DNA of 64,000 nt from Phytobacter diazotrophicus (GCA_004346725.1 SMDE01000021.1:1-64000), one strand, 5' to 3'; shown: positions 29,261 to 39,893, counted from the stretch's first letter. A program made the numbers and translations. Notes: generated from the sequence alone by a model not told the origin.

Positions 29261-31315
29261 ATGGAACTAAAAGCGACTTCATTGGGAAAGCGGCTGGCGC
29301 AGCATCCATATGATCGAGTAGTCATCCTCAATGCGGGCGTGAAGGTTTCAGGTGATCGACATGAATACCTTATTCCTTTTAATCAGTTGCTGGCAATCGA
29401 GTGCAAACGTGGCCTGGTATGGGGCGAACTGGAATTTGTTCTGGCAGATAATAAAGTCGTTCGTTTGCACGGGACTGAATGGAATGAAACACAGCGCTTT
29501 TATCAGCATCTGAATGAACGCTGGGTGGCGTGGAGCACCGAGATGAGCGAGGTGGCAGCGGGGGTACTCTCCGAACAACTCGCGGACATTTCCGGACGTA
29601 TGGATCAGGAAAAATGGCTCACTCGCGCTCAGCTTAAAGGTGTTCAGCAACAGCTTCACAAGGCGTTCGATGCGTTGCCTGTTCCCACCAGCCGCCTTGA
29701 ATCGTTTGCTAACTGTCGGGACCTGTGGCGGCAATGTCAGGCCTGGTTAAAAGATACAGAGGCTGGACGCGCCAAACACAATCAGGACTGGACCGACAAA
29801 ATGCTGGTCCAGTACGAGGCCTTTTTTAAAAACATCGAAAGTTCTCCGCTCAACCCGGCGCAGGCAAGGGCGGTGGTCAATGGTGAAAACGCGCTGCTGG
29901 TGCTCGCCGGGGCAGGCAGTGGAAAAACCTCAGTTTTGGTGGCTCGCGCAGGCTGGCTGCTGCTGCGCGGCGAAGCATCAGCGGATCAGATCCTACTGTT
30001 GGCCTTTGGTCGAAAAGCCGCGCAAGAGATGGATGAGCGCATTCGTGAGCGGTTGCATACGGATGACATCACTGCACGTACGTTTCATGCGCTGGCGTTA
30101 TACATCATCCAGCAGGGTGGAAAAAAAGCGCCGGAAATTAGCAAACTTGAGAGCGACACCAGCGCACGACAAACGTTATTGCTTAAAGCCTGGCAAACTC
30201 AGTGCGCAGAGAAAAAGGCGCAGGCCAAAGGCTGGCGACAGTGGCTGGAAGAGGAGCTGCAGTGGCAGGTTCCGGAAGGCAACTTCTGGGATGATGAGAA
30301 ACTGTGGCGTCGGATGGGACCCCGGTTGGATCGCTGGGTCAGCCTGATGCGTATGCATGGTGGCAGTCAGACTGAAATGATTGATGCGGCGCCGGAAGAG
30401 GTACGCACGCTGTTCAGCAAGCGGGTCAAACTGATGGCACCCCTGCTGAAAACCTGGAAAACCGCGCTCAAAGCGGAAAACGCCGTCGATTTTTCCGGAT
30501 TGATTCATCAGGCGATTAACGTGCTGGATAAAGGACGTTTTGTTAGCCCCTGGAAGCATATTCTGGTGGATGAGTTTCAGGACATCTCGCCGCAACGCGC
30601 CGCGCTGCTGGCTGCATTACGGCGGCAGAATTCACAAATCACTTTGTTTGCGGTGGGGGATGACTGGCAGGCCATTTACCGTTTCAGCGGCGCGCAACTC
30701 TCGCTGACCACGGCGTTTCATGACTATTTTGGCGAAGGCGATCTGTGCGCGCTGGATACGACCTATCGTTTCAACACGCGCATTGGTGAAGTCGCCAATG
30801 GATTTATCCAGCAGAATCCGCACCAGCTCAATAAACCTCTTAACAGCCTGAGCGCCGGCGATAAAAACGCGGTGACATTATTGGCGGCGGACCAACTGGA
30901 TGCGCTTCTCGATAAGCTCAGCGGTTATGCCACCCAGGAGGATCGTATTCTGGTGCTGGCGCGTTATCATCATGGGAAGCCCGCCAGTCTTGATAAAGCC
31001 GCCACGCGCTGGCCAAAACTGCAGCTCGATTTTATGACCATTCATGCCAGTAAAGGTCAGCAGGCGGAATATGTCATTGTGCTGGGGTTACACGAAGGGC
31101 AGGACGGTTTCCCGGCCCCCGCCCGTGAGTCCATTATGGAGGAGGCGCTGTTGCCGGTACCGGAAGATTTTCCTGACGCCGAAGAGCGCCGCTTGTTGTA
31201 TGTCGCTATCACTCGAGCACGTAAACGCGTCTGGCTGCTGTTTGATAAAGACAACCCGTCGCGATTCGTTGATGCGCTCAGGCAGCTTAATGTGCCGGTG
31301 GCGAGGAAACCCTGA
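29261..31315 (+). CDS. helD: DNA helicase IV
   Basis: UvrD/Rep-type superfamily 1A 3'-5' helicase. 684 residues, as in E. coli HelD. An N-terminal family-specific region (about 1-190) is followed by Walker A LAGAGSGKTSVLVARAG, motif Ia, motif II LVDEFQDISPQR, motif III GDDWQAIYRFSGAQ, and motifs V and VI (MTIHASKGQQAEYVIVLG; LLYVAITRARKRV). The ATG at 29261 is preferred over the GTG one codon earlier because AAAAGGA lies six bases before it. Divergent from yccF. Confidence 0.96.
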   Translation: MELKATSLGKRLAQHPYDRVVILNAGVKVSGDRHEYLIPFNQLLAIECKRGLVWGELEFVLADNKVVRLHGTEWNETQRFYQHLNERWVAWSTEMSEVAAGVLSEQLADISGRMDQEKWLTRAQLKGVQQQLHKAFDALPVPTSRLESFANCRDLWRQCQAWLKDTEAGRAKHNQDWTDKMLVQYEAFFKNIESSPLNPAQARAVVNGENALLVLAGAGSGKTSVLVARAGWLLLRGEASADQILLLAFGRKAAQEMDERIRERLHTDDITARTFHALALYIIQQGGKKAPEISKLESDTSARQTLLLKAWQTQCAEKKAQAKGWRQWLEEELQWQVPEGNFWDDEKLWRRMGPRLDRWVSLMRMHGGSQTEMIDAAPEEVRTLFSKRVKLMAPLLKTWKTALKAENAVDFSGLIHQAINVLDKGRFVSPWKHILVDEFQDISPQRAALLAALRRQNSQITLFAVGDDWQAIYRFSGAQLSLTTAFHDYFGEGDLCALDTTYRFNTRIGEVANGFIQQNPHQLNKPLNSLSAGDKNAVTLLAADQLDALLDKLSGYATQEDRILVLARYHHGKPASLDKAATRWPKLQLDFMTIHASKGQQAEYVIVLGLHEGQDGFPAPARESIMEEALLPVPEDFPDAEERRLLYVAITRARKRVWLLFDKDNPSRFVDALRQLNVPVARKP

Positions 31316-31320
31316 GAGCA

Positions 31321-31336
31321 GGCGGCATCAGCCGCC
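31321..31336. terminator. Candidate terminator hairpin between helD and mgsA
   Basis: 6-bp GC stem GGCGGC/GCCGCC with a 4-base loop between two converging genes. There is no strong T-run, so termination is inferred from position. Confidence 0.4.
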
Positions 31337-31344
31337 CGCACAGA

Positions 31345-31803
31345 CTATTTCAGACGTTCAGCGAGGTAGCGCTGGTAATCCGGGATCAGGATTTCGACAC
31401 TTTCTGCGAAACCGGGAGACTGGATGATGAAATCAGCGGTGGAAAGGTTGGTGGCGACCGGAATATTCCACACGGTCGCCAGACGCAGCAACGCCTTAAC
31501 ATCCGGGTCGTGCGGCACTGCGTTCAGCGGATCCCAAAAGAAAATCAGCACATCAATTTTGCCTTCCGAAATGAGCGCCCCAACCTGCTGATCACCCCCC
31601 ATCGGGCCGCTCAGCATGGCATTCACTTCAAGACCGGTAGCCCGCTGAATCAGGTTCCCGGTTGTCCCGGTGGCATAGAGAACGTGGTTAGCCAGTTTTG
31701 GCTGATGGCGTTCAACCCATGTCATCAGCATCTGCTTGCAATGGTCATGCGCAACCAGTGCGATGTGCTTACGCACGGGTAAGGAGCGTGTTGTGAGTTC
31801 CAT
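31345..31803 (-). CDS. mgsA: Methylglyoxal synthase
   Basis: Converts dihydroxyacetone phosphate to methylglyoxal and phosphate, a bypass that relieves sugar-phosphate stress. 152 residues as in E. coli. The phosphate-binding and catalytic segments [31 protein letters not shown] (catalytic aspartate) and [16 protein letters not shown] are all conserved. Monocistronic and convergent with helD. Confidence 0.97.
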   Translation of the reverse strand: MELTTRSLPVRKHIALVAHDHCKQMLMTWVERHQPKLANHVLYATGTTGNLIQRATGLEVNAMLSGPMGGDQQVGALISEGKIDVLIFFWDPLNAVPHDPDVKALLRLATVWNIPVATNLSTADFIIQSPGFAESVEILIPDYQRYLAERLK

Positions 31804-31914
31804 AATCCGATTCCGTCAAAGTATTTTCGCTACAGATTACTGGAAGCGCCTGATGCTGCAAGAGAATGGCGTAAAAAATTATGCGCGAATGCGCGTAATG
31901 TTAACTCGCGCGGA

Positions 31915-32577
31915 TCATGACGGGGGTTGTTGCTTAATCCATTGCATAAAACGGTCACGGGTTTGCGGGTCGGCCTGTTGGTACCAGAACCTCAGGCGCT
32001 GTTCTGTGAGGGTTTGCGATTGTGTCTGTGGGGTATCCAGTTCTGAAACGCCAGAGAGTAAGGTGCTGTCATCGGCCATCATCGTTGCAAATTTGGGTAG
32101 CGAAGCATATTTCCCCGCTTTGTTGTAATGCTCTGTCTCACGTTCATAGTCAATGATTTTCCCGTTTGCACTGATCTCAAGGATATCGAGTTTTACCGGA
32201 ATCGGTGTGGCGTTGCCATCCAGCAAAGCCAGATGAGGCGTGGTGTTAAATGCCTCGGCTGCCTTTTGCGTGTCGATAGGGGGAAGGTTGAAGTTGACCT
32301 GGCTGATGCGCTGCGTATCGAAGGTGGCAATCAGCGGTACGGAAATAAACAGCCGGGATTCGTGATTGCCAGGCTCCATATTTTTTTCAACCCGGAAAAC
32401 CACCTGATGAACGCCGTTTTCCAGTTCTATACTTTCCGCGCCGCGAAGCAGTGAGCTGGACACCTTTTTGCCATCAAGAATCAACAGGTCGATATCGCCG
32501 GACAGGCGAAGCGACGTAGCCAGTACATTAACCGGTATCAAACACGTGATAATGAATACTGTCCACCCGCACTTCAT
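31915..32577 (-). CDS. yccT: DUF2057 exported protein YccT
   Basis: 220-residue protein with a signal peptide ([20 protein letters not shown], cleavage near ATSLRLS). The mature part is the DUF2057 domain: [19 protein letters not shown] and [17 protein letters not shown]. In E. coli YccT has been linked to curli/CsgD control; the exact role is not established. I chose the ATG at 32577 because the much longer frame upstream runs through the yccU promoter and lacks homology. Divergent from yccU. Confidence 0.9.
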   Translation of the reverse strand: MKCGWTVFIITCLIPVNVLATSLRLSGDIDLLILDGKKVSSSLLRGAESIELENGVHQVVFRVEKNMEPGNHESRLFISVPLIATFDTQRISQVNFNLPPIDTQKAAEAFNTTPHLALLDGNATPIPVKLDILEISANGKIIDYERETEHYNKAGKYASLPKFATMMADDSTLLSGVSELDTPQTQSQTLTEQRLRFWYQQADPQTRDRFMQWIKQQPPS

Positions 32578-32730
32578 TGCGCGCTCCTGGGGGCTCATTG
32601 CCAATTCACATTTCAATTTATTTATTAACTTATAGACATATAACCTGTTCTCGCACTCATACTTCTGTATGGGATACATGGTTGTAGCGCAATGTTTGAC
32701 ATACACTTTGGAAAACCGCTGGAGGAAACC

Positions 32731-33144
32731 ATGAAAGAGACCGATATCGCCGAGATCCTGAAATCGACACGTACCATCGCGTTGGTGGGGGCGAGTGACA
32801 AACCTGACCGGCCGAGTTACCGGGTCATGAAGTATTTGCTTGACCAGGGTTACCACGTTATTCCGGTATCACCGAAAGTTGCCGGTGCAACGCTTCTGGG
32901 GCAGCAAGGATATGCCACGCTGGCTGATGTGCCGGAAAAAGTGGATATGGTTGACGTATTTCGTAATTCCGAAGCGGCATGGGGCGTTGCCCAGGAAGCT
33001 ATTGCCATCGGCGCGAAAACATTATGGATGCAGCTTGGCGTAATCAACGAACAGGCCGCCGTGCTGGCCAGTGAGGCGGGATTGAAGGTCGTGATGGACA
33101 GATGTCCGGCTATTGAAATCCCGCGGTTAGGACTCGCAAAATAA
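32731..33144 (+). CDS. yccU: CoA-binding protein YccU
   Basis: 137-residue Rossmann-fold protein of the CoA-binding domain family, nearly identical to E. coli YccU ([40 protein letters not shown]). The function beyond CoA binding is unknown. The start at 32731 ([10 protein letters not shown]) has GGAGGAAA upstream; the longer frame from 32692 is not conserved. Confidence 0.93.
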   Translation: MKETDIAEILKSTRTIALVGASDKPDRPSYRVMKYLLDQGYHVIPVSPKVAGATLLGQQGYATLADVPEKVDMVDVFRNSEAAWGVAQEAIAIGAKTLWMQLGVINEQAAVLASEAGLKVVMDRCPAIEIPRLGLAK

Positions 33145-33146
33145 AA

Positions 33147-33167
33147 ACACCCCGCATTGCGGGGTGT
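33147..33167. terminator. Terminator between yccU and hspQ
   Basis: 9-bp stem ACACCCCGC/GCGGGGTGT with a 3-base loop between the converging stops, with AAAAA on one side acting as a T-run for hspQ. Confidence 0.8.
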
Positions 33168-33169
33168 TG

Positions 33170-33547
<378 letters not shown>

Positions 33548-34759
33548 TTACATGACGCGACAGGCAAACCCTTTAAGGTACAGTCCTTCCGGGTAGGGAG
33601 CGATCACCGGGTGATCGGCGGCCTGACGGAACTGCTCTATAAATTGTACATCACGGCCAGCATCTATTGCGGCGTCGGCGATGATTTTCTGAAATAAATC
33701 TGTGGTCATCAGGCCGGAGCAGGAGAAAGTCAGTAACACGCCGCCGGGGTTCAACAGTTGGATAGCGAGCATGTTGATATCCTTATAGCCACGACATGCG
33801 CCCAGAAGCTGACTCTTATTTTCTACGAATTTTGGCGGATCCATGACGATGACATCAAATGTCTCGCCCTGATCGCGATATTTGCGTAACAGTTTGAAGA
33901 CGTCATCACGAATGAACTCAGCCTTGCTGAGGTCAAGCTTGTTTAACTCAACGTTCTTTTTGGCAACGTCCAGCGCTTCCTGGGAGGTATCCACACTCAC
34001 CACCTGACGGCAATTGCCCATCAGAGCGGACACGGCGAAACCACCCGTATAAGAGAAACAGTTAAGGACGCGCTTGTCGGCAACGTAACGGCGGGTTGCC
34101 AGGCGGCTGTCGCGTTGATCGAGGTAATAGCCGGTTTTGTGGCCGGCCTTAATGTCGACATACAGCTTCATGCCATTTTCCTGGATTGGCAGCAGATCAG
34201 GCGGCAACTCTCCCACAACCGGACCCTGCGCGAGCGCCAGCCCCTCTTTTTTACGTACCGCAACATCGCTGCGATCGTAGATGGAGCATTGCGGGTAGAG
34301 TGTCTGCAGCGCAGAGATAATGGCAGCGCGCTGATATTCAGCACCAGCGCTAAGCAATTGCAGTACCAGGAAATTACCGAAGCGGTCAATGGTAACGCCC
34401 GGTAAACCATCGGATTCACCTGCAATCAGACGGTAACTGTCCAGCCCGTCGCGCTCTGCCAGCCAGTCACGCCATTGCTGTGCCTGCTGCAGGCGGCGGG
34501 TAAAAAACGCGATGTCGATGAGCTCGTCTTTGTCGAAAGTCCAGACGCGAGCGCGAATTTGCGATTCCGGCGAAAAGGCGCCGCGCGCCAGCCATTTACC
34601 CTGCGCATCGACGATGTCGATAGTCTCACCGAGACGGGCTTTTCCTTCCATACGGCTTACAGCGCCGGAGAACACCCAGGGATGGCGGCGCAGCAAGGAC
34701 TTCTCGCGCCCTTTGGCTAACACTAAACGGGGAAACCTTGCACTTGTAGATTCGGTCAT
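33548..34759 (-). CDS. rlmI: 23S rRNA m5C1962 methyltransferase
   Basis: 403-residue SAM-dependent enzyme methylating C1962 of 23S rRNA. An N-terminal PUA domain ([20 protein letters not shown]) is followed by a Rossmann methyltransferase with [17 protein letters not shown] and the catalytic motif [16 protein letters not shown]. The ATG at 34759 ([13 protein letters not shown]) is the start used in Salmonella/Enterobacter-type RlmI; the earlier ATG at 34843 is unsupported. Confidence 0.94.
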   Translation of the reverse strand: MTESTSARFPRLVLAKGREKSLLRRHPWVFSGAVSRMEGKARLGETIDIVDAQGKWLARGAFSPESQIRARVWTFDKDELIDIAFFTRRLQQAQQWRDWLAERDGLDSYRLIAGESDGLPGVTIDRFGNFLVLQLLSAGAEYQRAAIISALQTLYPQCSIYDRSDVAVRKKEGLALAQGPVVGELPPDLLPIQENGMKLYVDIKAGHKTGYYLDQRDSRLATRRYVADKRVLNCFSYTGGFAVSALMGNCRQVVSVDTSQEALDVAKKNVELNKLDLSKAEFIRDDVFKLLRKYRDQGETFDVIVMDPPKFVENKSQLLGACRGYKDINMLAIQLLNPGGVLLTFSCSGLMTTDLFQKIIADAAIDAGRDVQFIEQFRQAADHPVIAPYPEGLYLKGFACRVM

Positions 34760-34968
34760 ACCGGGGAACCTCTGACGAACGTCAATATTAACCGGGGGAT
34801 ATCGGCCCGGCTCTTGATAATTAAACGGCGCGTAGGGTAGCACACATGTCCGGGCCAGGCACCCGCCTGATGGGGTGAGCGTTTCGGCACAAAAACAAAA
34901 CGTTCAGGCACAACGTCTGCGCACGCTAAATCTTAAATTGTATTTCTCAACATCAACGAGGAAATACA

Positions 34969-35523
34969 ATGAAAAAAATCACCTTCACCGTCTTAATTTT
35001 TTTGGCCGCCGGGAGCGTTAATGCCTTCGCGGCTGAGACGTTTAGCCTCAGCAGTGCGGATATTCAGAACCATCGTTTAACAGAACAACAGGTTTTTGCG
35101 GGATTTGGTTGTCATGGCGGCAATACATCTCCGCAACTGGGCTGGCATAATCCACCCGCAGGAACCAAAAGTTTTGCGATAACCGTTTATGATCCCTCAG
35201 CCCCGACGGGAAGCGGCTGGTGGCACTGGACGGTGGTGAATATACCGGTGAAAACACAAACACTCCCAACGGGCGCGGGAGATGAAAAGAGCCCTACGTT
35301 GCCTGACGGGGCAGTTCAGGGGCGAAACGATTATGGCTATGCGGGCTTTGGGGGGGCGTGTCCTCCCGTCGGCGATAAACCGCATCCGTATCAATTCACC
35401 GTATGGGCGCTGAGTACTGATAAACTGCCCATTGATAGCAACGCAAGTGGTGCTCTGGTTGGCTATATGCTCAACAGTAATGTCATTGCAAAAGCGAGTT
35501 TCACAGCAACCTACGGAAGATAA
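34969..35523 (+). CDS. Exported YbcL-like protein (PEBP / Raf kinase inhibitor-like)
   Basis: 184 residues with a clear signal peptide (MKKITFTVLIFLAAGSVNAFA, cleaved before AETFSL), so periplasmic. The mature part is the bacterial PEBP fold: TSPQLGWHNPPAGTKSFAIT, YDPSAPTGSGWWHW, GRNDYGYAGFGGACPP and KPHPYQFTVWAL. It resembles YbcL of the E. coli DLP12 prophage; a uropathogenic YbcL variant suppresses neutrophil migration, but no enzymatic role is known. It forms a tight pair with the AraC-type gene 10 bases downstream. It is not found at this position in K-12 and so looks like an insertion between rlmI and yccX. Confidence 0.88.
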   Translation: MKKITFTVLIFLAAGSVNAFAAETFSLSSADIQNHRLTEQQVFAGFGCHGGNTSPQLGWHNPPAGTKSFAITVYDPSAPTGSGWWHWTVVNIPVKTQTLPTGAGDEKSPTLPDGAVQGRNDYGYAGFGGACPPVGDKPHPYQFTVWALSTDKLPIDSNASGALVGYMLNSNVIAKASFTATYGR

Positions 35524-35533
35524 AGGTGACACG

Positions 35534-36322
35534 GTGCAGAAAGTCCAGTTTCAGCATAAAACGTTAACGGCGGCAGAAGTCCGTTCGAACCATCTGCATC
35601 GTCTGCATCGTGTAAAGCTTTTCAGTGCTGCCATTTGCCATATTACGCAGGGAAGCAAGGTTATTATTCAGGAAGAGAATCGGGTTGTCGCGACACCTGA
35701 TGAGCTTATTATCGTTCCGGCAAATACCTCTCTCGAAATCATTAATCAGCCAGTACATGGCCAGTTTCGCTCCGATTTATTAGTATTATCGCCCGATCTG
35801 CTCACAGAGTTTAAGTCACAATATGTACGGGATTTTCCAGCCGCCAGGCCTGCGTCCGTATGCGCCCCTCTAAGTCACGATCTGGCCTTTATGTGGGACA
35901 ATTTATTACATGCGGTTCGCCATGATTTACCGGAAAAATTGCAAAAACATCAGGCGATGGGGCTTTTGTTAGCACTGCTTGAAGAGGGGGTTGCGGGTCC
36001 GCTTCTGATTGAGCGTCGTTATAGTCTGACCGAGCAGGTGCGACAAATTGTCATGTTGTCTCCCGCAAAAAACTGGAGTGTGCAAGAGATAGCAGGGCAA
36101 CTTGCTATTGGCGAATCCACTTTACGCAGACGGCTTAAATATGAGTCTCAAAGTTACCGACTAATTGTCGAGGAGGTTCGCATGTCGCTTGCATTGTCAC
36201 AGCTACAATCCACTACCTTGCCTATTGGCGAAATAGCCTCTCGCTGTGGGTATCTTTCGGGTTCGCGTTTCACTGCCAGGTTCCGTGAGCATTATGGATG
36301 TTTACCTAAAACTGTACGCTGA
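35534..36322 (+). CDS. AraC-family transcriptional regulator (YbcM/AppY/EnvY type)
   Basis: The C-terminal ~100 residues hold two helix-turn-helix motifs of the AraC family (WSVQEIAGQLAIGESTLRRR and PIGEIASRCGYLSGSRFTAR). The N-terminal half is a cupin-like domain of the AppY/EnvY/YbcM sort (PDELIIVPANTSLEI). The best start is the GTG at 35534, which has AAAGG seven bases upstream and gives 262 residues; earlier ATG codons lie inside the preceding gene. It follows the ybcL-like gene in the same transcript. In K-12 ybcL is likewise followed by the AraC-type ybcM, so the pair probably travels together. Targets are unknown. Confidence 0.85.
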   Translation: MQKVQFQHKTLTAAEVRSNHLHRLHRVKLFSAAICHITQGSKVIIQEENRVVATPDELIIVPANTSLEIINQPVHGQFRSDLLVLSPDLLTEFKSQYVRDFPAARPASVCAPLSHDLAFMWDNLLHAVRHDLPEKLQKHQAMGLLLALLEEGVAGPLLIERRYSLTEQVRQIVMLSPAKNWSVQEIAGQLAIGESTLRRRLKYESQSYRLIVEEVRMSLALSQLQSTTLPIGEIASRCGYLSGSRFTARFREHYGCLPKTVR

Positions 36323-36378
36323 TGATTAACGTTTCTACTATTAACAGAGAGACTGATTTTGCGTGAGGGGAGGTGGTT

Positions 36379-36672
36379 ATGGCGAACGAGACAACATCGA
36401 ATTGCGTAATATGCTGGGTTCATGGCATGGTCCAGGGCGTCGGGTTTCGTTATAGCACGCAACGTGAGGCGCAGCGTCTGGGGTTAACCGGTTACGCGCG
36501 CAATATGGACGACGGCAGTGTAGAGGTTGTCGCTTGTGGCGATAACGAGAAAGTGGAGCAACTCATTACCTGGCTGAAAGCCGGTGGACCGCGCAGCGCC
36601 AGGGTTGAAAAGGTCTTAACAGAGCCTCATCAACCCGGCAGAGAATGGACGAATTTTGGGATTCGCTATTAA
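36379..36672 (+). CDS. yccX: Acylphosphatase
   Basis: 97-residue acylphosphatase hydrolysing carboxyl-phosphate bonds such as those of acetyl phosphate and carbamoyl phosphate. The active-site arginine is in [11 protein letters not shown] and the asparagine in [12 protein letters not shown]. The ATG at 36379 has a strong GGGGAGG site. The tail (EWTNFGIRY) is slightly longer than in E. coli. Its stop overlaps the converging tusE stop. Confidence 0.94.
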   Translation: MANETTSNCVICWVHGMVQGVGFRYSTQREAQRLGLTGYARNMDDGSVEVVACGDNEKVEQLITWLKAGGPRSARVEKVLTEPHQPGREWTNFGIRY

Positions 36673-36995
36673 ATGCACTTTACCGGTTTTGGCAGGCCGG
36701 CAATTTTTGTTGCCTGCTTTGCCGGTCCTTTCGGGAAGAGGCGATACAGATAACGACTGTTGCCTTTTTCTTCACCAAATTTGTTAGCCATCGCTTTTAC
36801 CAGCATGCGGATGGCGGGCGACGTATTGAATTCCAGATAAAACTCGCGCACAAAGCGCACCACTTCCCAGTGTTCTTCTGCGAGGGTGATACCTTCATTT
36901 TCGGCAATCGCCGACGCCAGTGCTTCATTCCACAGAGTCGTGTCTTTCAGATAGCCTTCGCTATCGGTTTCAATTTCTTTACCGTCAAAGATCAT
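36669..36995 (-). CDS. tusE: Sulfur relay protein TusE
   Basis: 108-residue DsrC-like protein that accepts persulfide from TusBCD and passes it to MnmA for 2-thiolation of U34 in tRNA. The C-terminal tail GLPKPVKCI carries the sulfur-accepting cysteine (C107). The core [17 protein letters not shown]...[20 protein letters not shown] type is conserved. The ATG at 36995 lacks a strong ribosome-binding site and a TTG four codons upstream is possible. Confidence 0.94.
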   Translation of the reverse strand: MIFDGKEIETDSEGYLKDTTLWNEALASAIAENEGITLAEEHWEVVRFVREFYLEFNTSPAIRMLVKAMANKFGEEKGNSRYLYRLFPKGPAKQATKIAGLPKPVKCI

Positions 36996-37045
36996 GGTCG
37001 TTCGCAAGGTGAGTCAATAACGCGGGGAGTGTAGCAAAAAACAAA

Positions 37046-37063
37046 GCCCCGCATAAGCGGGGC
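37046..37063 (-). terminator. Intrinsic terminator of yccA
   Basis: 7-bp stem GCCCCGC/GCGGGGC with an ATAA loop, followed on the minus strand by TTTGTTTTTT, just beyond the yccA stop. Confidence 0.88.
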
Positions 37064-37086
37064 CCTGGTAATGCACGATGACGCGA

Positions 37087-37746
37087 TTAGTCGCGGCTGG
37101 CGAAGCCCAGAATGCTCAGCAGGCTTACAAAGATGTTGTACAGCGACACATACAGGCTCACGGTTGCGCGAATATAGTTGGTTTCGCCGCCGTGAATGAT
37201 GTTGCTGGTTTCAAACAGGATTGCGCCTGAGGAAATCAGGATGAACACTGCGCTAATAGCTAAATGCAGCGCCGGAAGTTGCAGGAAGATATTGGCAACC
37301 ATCCCGACCAGCACAATCACAATACCTGCCATCAGCATACCGCCGAGGAAGGACATGTCTTTGCGCGTTGTCAGCACATATGCTGAGCAGCAGAAGAACA
37401 CCAGTGCGGTACCCCCGAGCGCCAGGCCGATGATATCGCCCATGCCCGCAGACAGGTAAGCGTTCAGGATTGGGCCCAGGATGTAACCCAGGAAGCCGGT
37501 AAAAGCGAAGGCCGAAAAAATACCCGCCGGTGAGTTCGCCGTTTTATAGGTCAGGAACATCAGGCCGTACATCGCAACCAGCGTCAGAATCAACCCCGGA
37601 GAGGGCAGCATCAGCACGGTGCTTGCGGTTGCCGTGATGGCGGAAAAGGCCAGCGTCAGGCTCAGTAAGAAATAGGTATTGCGCAGCACCTTATGGGTGC
37701 TAAGCAACGATGAACGGTCGCGCGAGGAGGTAATAATACGATCCAT
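37087..37746 (-). CDS. yccA: Bax inhibitor-1 family protein YccA, FtsH modulator
   Basis: 219-residue seven-helix inner-membrane protein of the BI-1/TMBIM family. In E. coli it is a substrate and inhibitor of the FtsH protease and is protective when Sec translocons jam. The cytosolic N-terminus [19 protein letters not shown] (the FtsH initiation tail) and the following hydrophobic helices match E. coli throughout. Confidence 0.96.
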   Translation of the reverse strand: MDRIITSSRDRSSLLSTHKVLRNTYFLLSLTLAFSAITATASTVLMLPSPGLILTLVAMYGLMFLTYKTANSPAGIFSAFAFTGFLGYILGPILNAYLSAGMGDIIGLALGGTALVFFCCSAYVLTTRKDMSFLGGMLMAGIVIVLVGMVANIFLQLPALHLAISAVFILISSGAILFETSNIIHGGETNYIRATVSLYVSLYNIFVSLLSILGFASRD

Positions 37747-38022
37747 GAGGCACTCTCTTTTAACATAACAGATGTCATTAAATGTCGAGGATAGGAAATC
37801 CCCGTTTCCTTACAAAGTTGTTTTACCCATCTTTACTCAAAAAGCAAGCAAATCCATTTGGTTAAATATGCTTCAAATGCTCAAAAATTAAGCATAAGTG
37901 CGCATTTGAAGAAAATAACCATACCAGTGTCTTATATGTCACTGAAAAATATTGCCCTGATGACTTGAGCGCGCTAAGAAAGAAGTCGCGTCGTCATCAG
38001 GAATATAATCAGGGCGAAAAAG

Positions 38023-39651
38023 ATGAAATCACGATATTTTACCCGTATTACCCTAAGCGCCTTAGCGTTAGGCATTATGAGCGCCTCCGCGTCGTTAAAC
38101 GCGGCGACAGTTCCCACAGGAACTGAGCTGGCGGCCCAGCAGGAGCTGGTGCGTAACAATGGCAGCGAACCTGCGTCTCTCGATCCGCATAAAGTAGAAA
38201 GCGATGTCGAATTCGGGATTATCAGAGATTTATTCGATGGGCTTGTTGCGGTAAAAAAAGATGGCACTGTTGAGCCTCGTCTCGCGCAATCATGGGAAAA
38301 CAAAGACAACACGGTATGGGTGTTTCATTTGCGCCCTAACGTGACGTGGTCTGATGGCACGGCCATTACGGCAAAAGATTTCGTCTGGAGCTGGCAGCGA
38401 CTCGTCGATTCGAAAACCGTGTCACCCTATGCCAGCTACCCCGGCAACATGCATATAGAAAATGCCGCCGACATTGCTCTTGGAAAAAAAGCGCCCGAGA
38501 CATTGGGTGTTAAGGCGCTGGATGATAATACCCTGGAGGTTCGCCTGACGCAGCCGACGGCGGCTTTCCTCGCTATGCTGGGGCATCCGGCAATGGTGCC
38601 GGTCGATAAGATTCTCATCAACCGCTTTGGCGAAAAATGGACCAAGCCTGAACATATTGTTACCAGCGGCGCCTACAAACTTAGCGACTGGGTAGTCAAT
38701 GAGCGTATCGTCGCGGTACGCAATACGCGCTACTGGGATAATAGCGCGACGGTCGTCAATAAAGTGACGTACCTGCCCATCTCTTCTGAAACCGCCGATG
38801 TAAACCGCTATAAAGCCGGTGAGATAGATATCACCTATACCGTGCCGGTAAATCAGTTTGCCCAGTTGAAAAAGACGCTCGGCGATCAGGTCAACGTTTC
38901 GCCGCTGCTGGCGACCTATTACTACGAATTCAATACCACTAAAGCACCGTTCAACGATCCGCGCGTACGTCGGGCGCTCAATATGGCGCTGGATAAAGAT
39001 ATTATTGCCGATAAGGTGATGGGGCAGGGGCAGCGTCCGGCCTGGTTAATCAGCCAGCCAGAAATCGGCGGAGTAACCTTGTCCGCACCGGATTACGCCG
39101 CCTGGCCACAGGAAAAACGGATTGCAGAAGCGAAACGATTGCTTAATGAAGCCGGGTTTAATGAGGCGCATCCACTGTCGTTTAATCTGCTTTATAACAC
39201 CATGGAGACCCATCAGCGCATCGCGATTGCCGTTAGTTCTATGTGGAAGAAAAACCTGGGAGTAGAGGCAAAGCTGCAAAACCAGGAGTGGAAAACGATG
39301 CTTGATGCCATGCACACCGGTCACTTCGATCTGGTTCGCTATGCCTGGAATGCCGACTATGATGATGCCGCAACCTTTTTGAACAACTTCCGTACGGGCG
39401 ATAGCGAGAATACCTCGCAGTACAGTAATCCGGCTTACGATGACGCATTACGAAATGCTGCCAAAGCAAGCAATCTCGCCGAGCGAAGCAAATATTACCA
39501 GCAGGCGGAAGATTTACTGGGGCAAGATGTCCCGGCGATCCCTGTTTACCATTATGTCCGCGTGCATCTTGTGAAGCCGTGGGTCGGCGGGTTTGACCCG
39601 GACAGGCTCGGGTATTATTTAACGAAGGATATGTACATCAAAAAACATTGA
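38023..39651 (+). CDS. Orphan periplasmic oligopeptide-binding protein (OppA/MppA family)
   Basis: 542-residue family 5 extracellular solute-binding protein. The signal peptide runs to about residue 28 (...SASLNA|ATVPTG). Family motifs include EPASLDPHKVESDVEFG, DLFDGLVAVKKDG, VTWSDGTAITAKDFVW and DPRVRRALNMALDKD. It is in the same group as E. coli OppA and MppA, but neither permease nor ATPase genes flank it, so it presumably feeds Opp or another existing transporter. It lies between yccA and serT, where K-12 has no such gene. Ligand specificity cannot be read from sequence. Confidence 0.85.
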   Translation: MKSRYFTRITLSALALGIMSASASLNAATVPTGTELAAQQELVRNNGSEPASLDPHKVESDVEFGIIRDLFDGLVAVKKDGTVEPRLAQSWENKDNTVWVFHLRPNVTWSDGTAITAKDFVWSWQRLVDSKTVSPYASYPGNMHIENAADIALGKKAPETLGVKALDDNTLEVRLTQPTAAFLAMLGHPAMVPVDKILINRFGEKWTKPEHIVTSGAYKLSDWVVNERIVAVRNTRYWDNSATVVNKVTYLPISSETADVNRYKAGEIDITYTVPVNQFAQLKKTLGDQVNVSPLLATYYYEFNTTKAPFNDPRVRRALNMALDKDIIADKVMGQGQRPAWLISQPEIGGVTLSAPDYAAWPQEKRIAEAKRLLNEAGFNEAHPLSFNLLYNTMETHQRIAIAVSSMWKKNLGVEAKLQNQEWKTMLDAMHTGHFDLVRYAWNADYDDAATFLNNFRTGDSENTSQYSNPAYDDALRNAAKASNLAERSKYYQQAEDLLGQDVPAIPVYHYVRVHLVKPWVGGFDPDRLGYYLTKDMYIKKH

Positions 39652-39797
39652 GGTGCTGTTGCCATAAAAAAACGGCTGTAAAATGGTCAGTGTGTTGTTA
39701 TTTCAGGCGATTAACACACATTTGGCTGTTTTTCAGGCATATGAACATTTCAGGGCTTTACAGATGCATCGGGGATGTTTATAGTGCGCCTCATTCC

Positions 39798-39885
39798 GGA
39801 AGTGTGGCCGAGCGGTTGAAGGCACCGGTCTTGAAAACCGGCGACCCGAAAGGGTTCCAGAGTTCGAATCTCTGCGCTTCCGCCA
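39798..39885 (+). tRNA. serT: tRNA-Ser (anticodon UGA)
   Basis: An 88-base type II tRNA with a long variable arm. The acceptor GGAAGTG pairs with CGCTTCC, followed by the discriminator G and encoded CCA. The D-arm GGCCGAGCGGTTGAAGGC is standard. The anticodon loop CTTGAAA, between the stem strands ACCGG and CCGGC, gives anticodon UGA. The T-loop is TTCGAAT. Position after yccA matches serT of E. coli. Everything downstream differs from K-12. Confidence 0.97.
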
Positions 39886-39893
39886 GATTAAAC

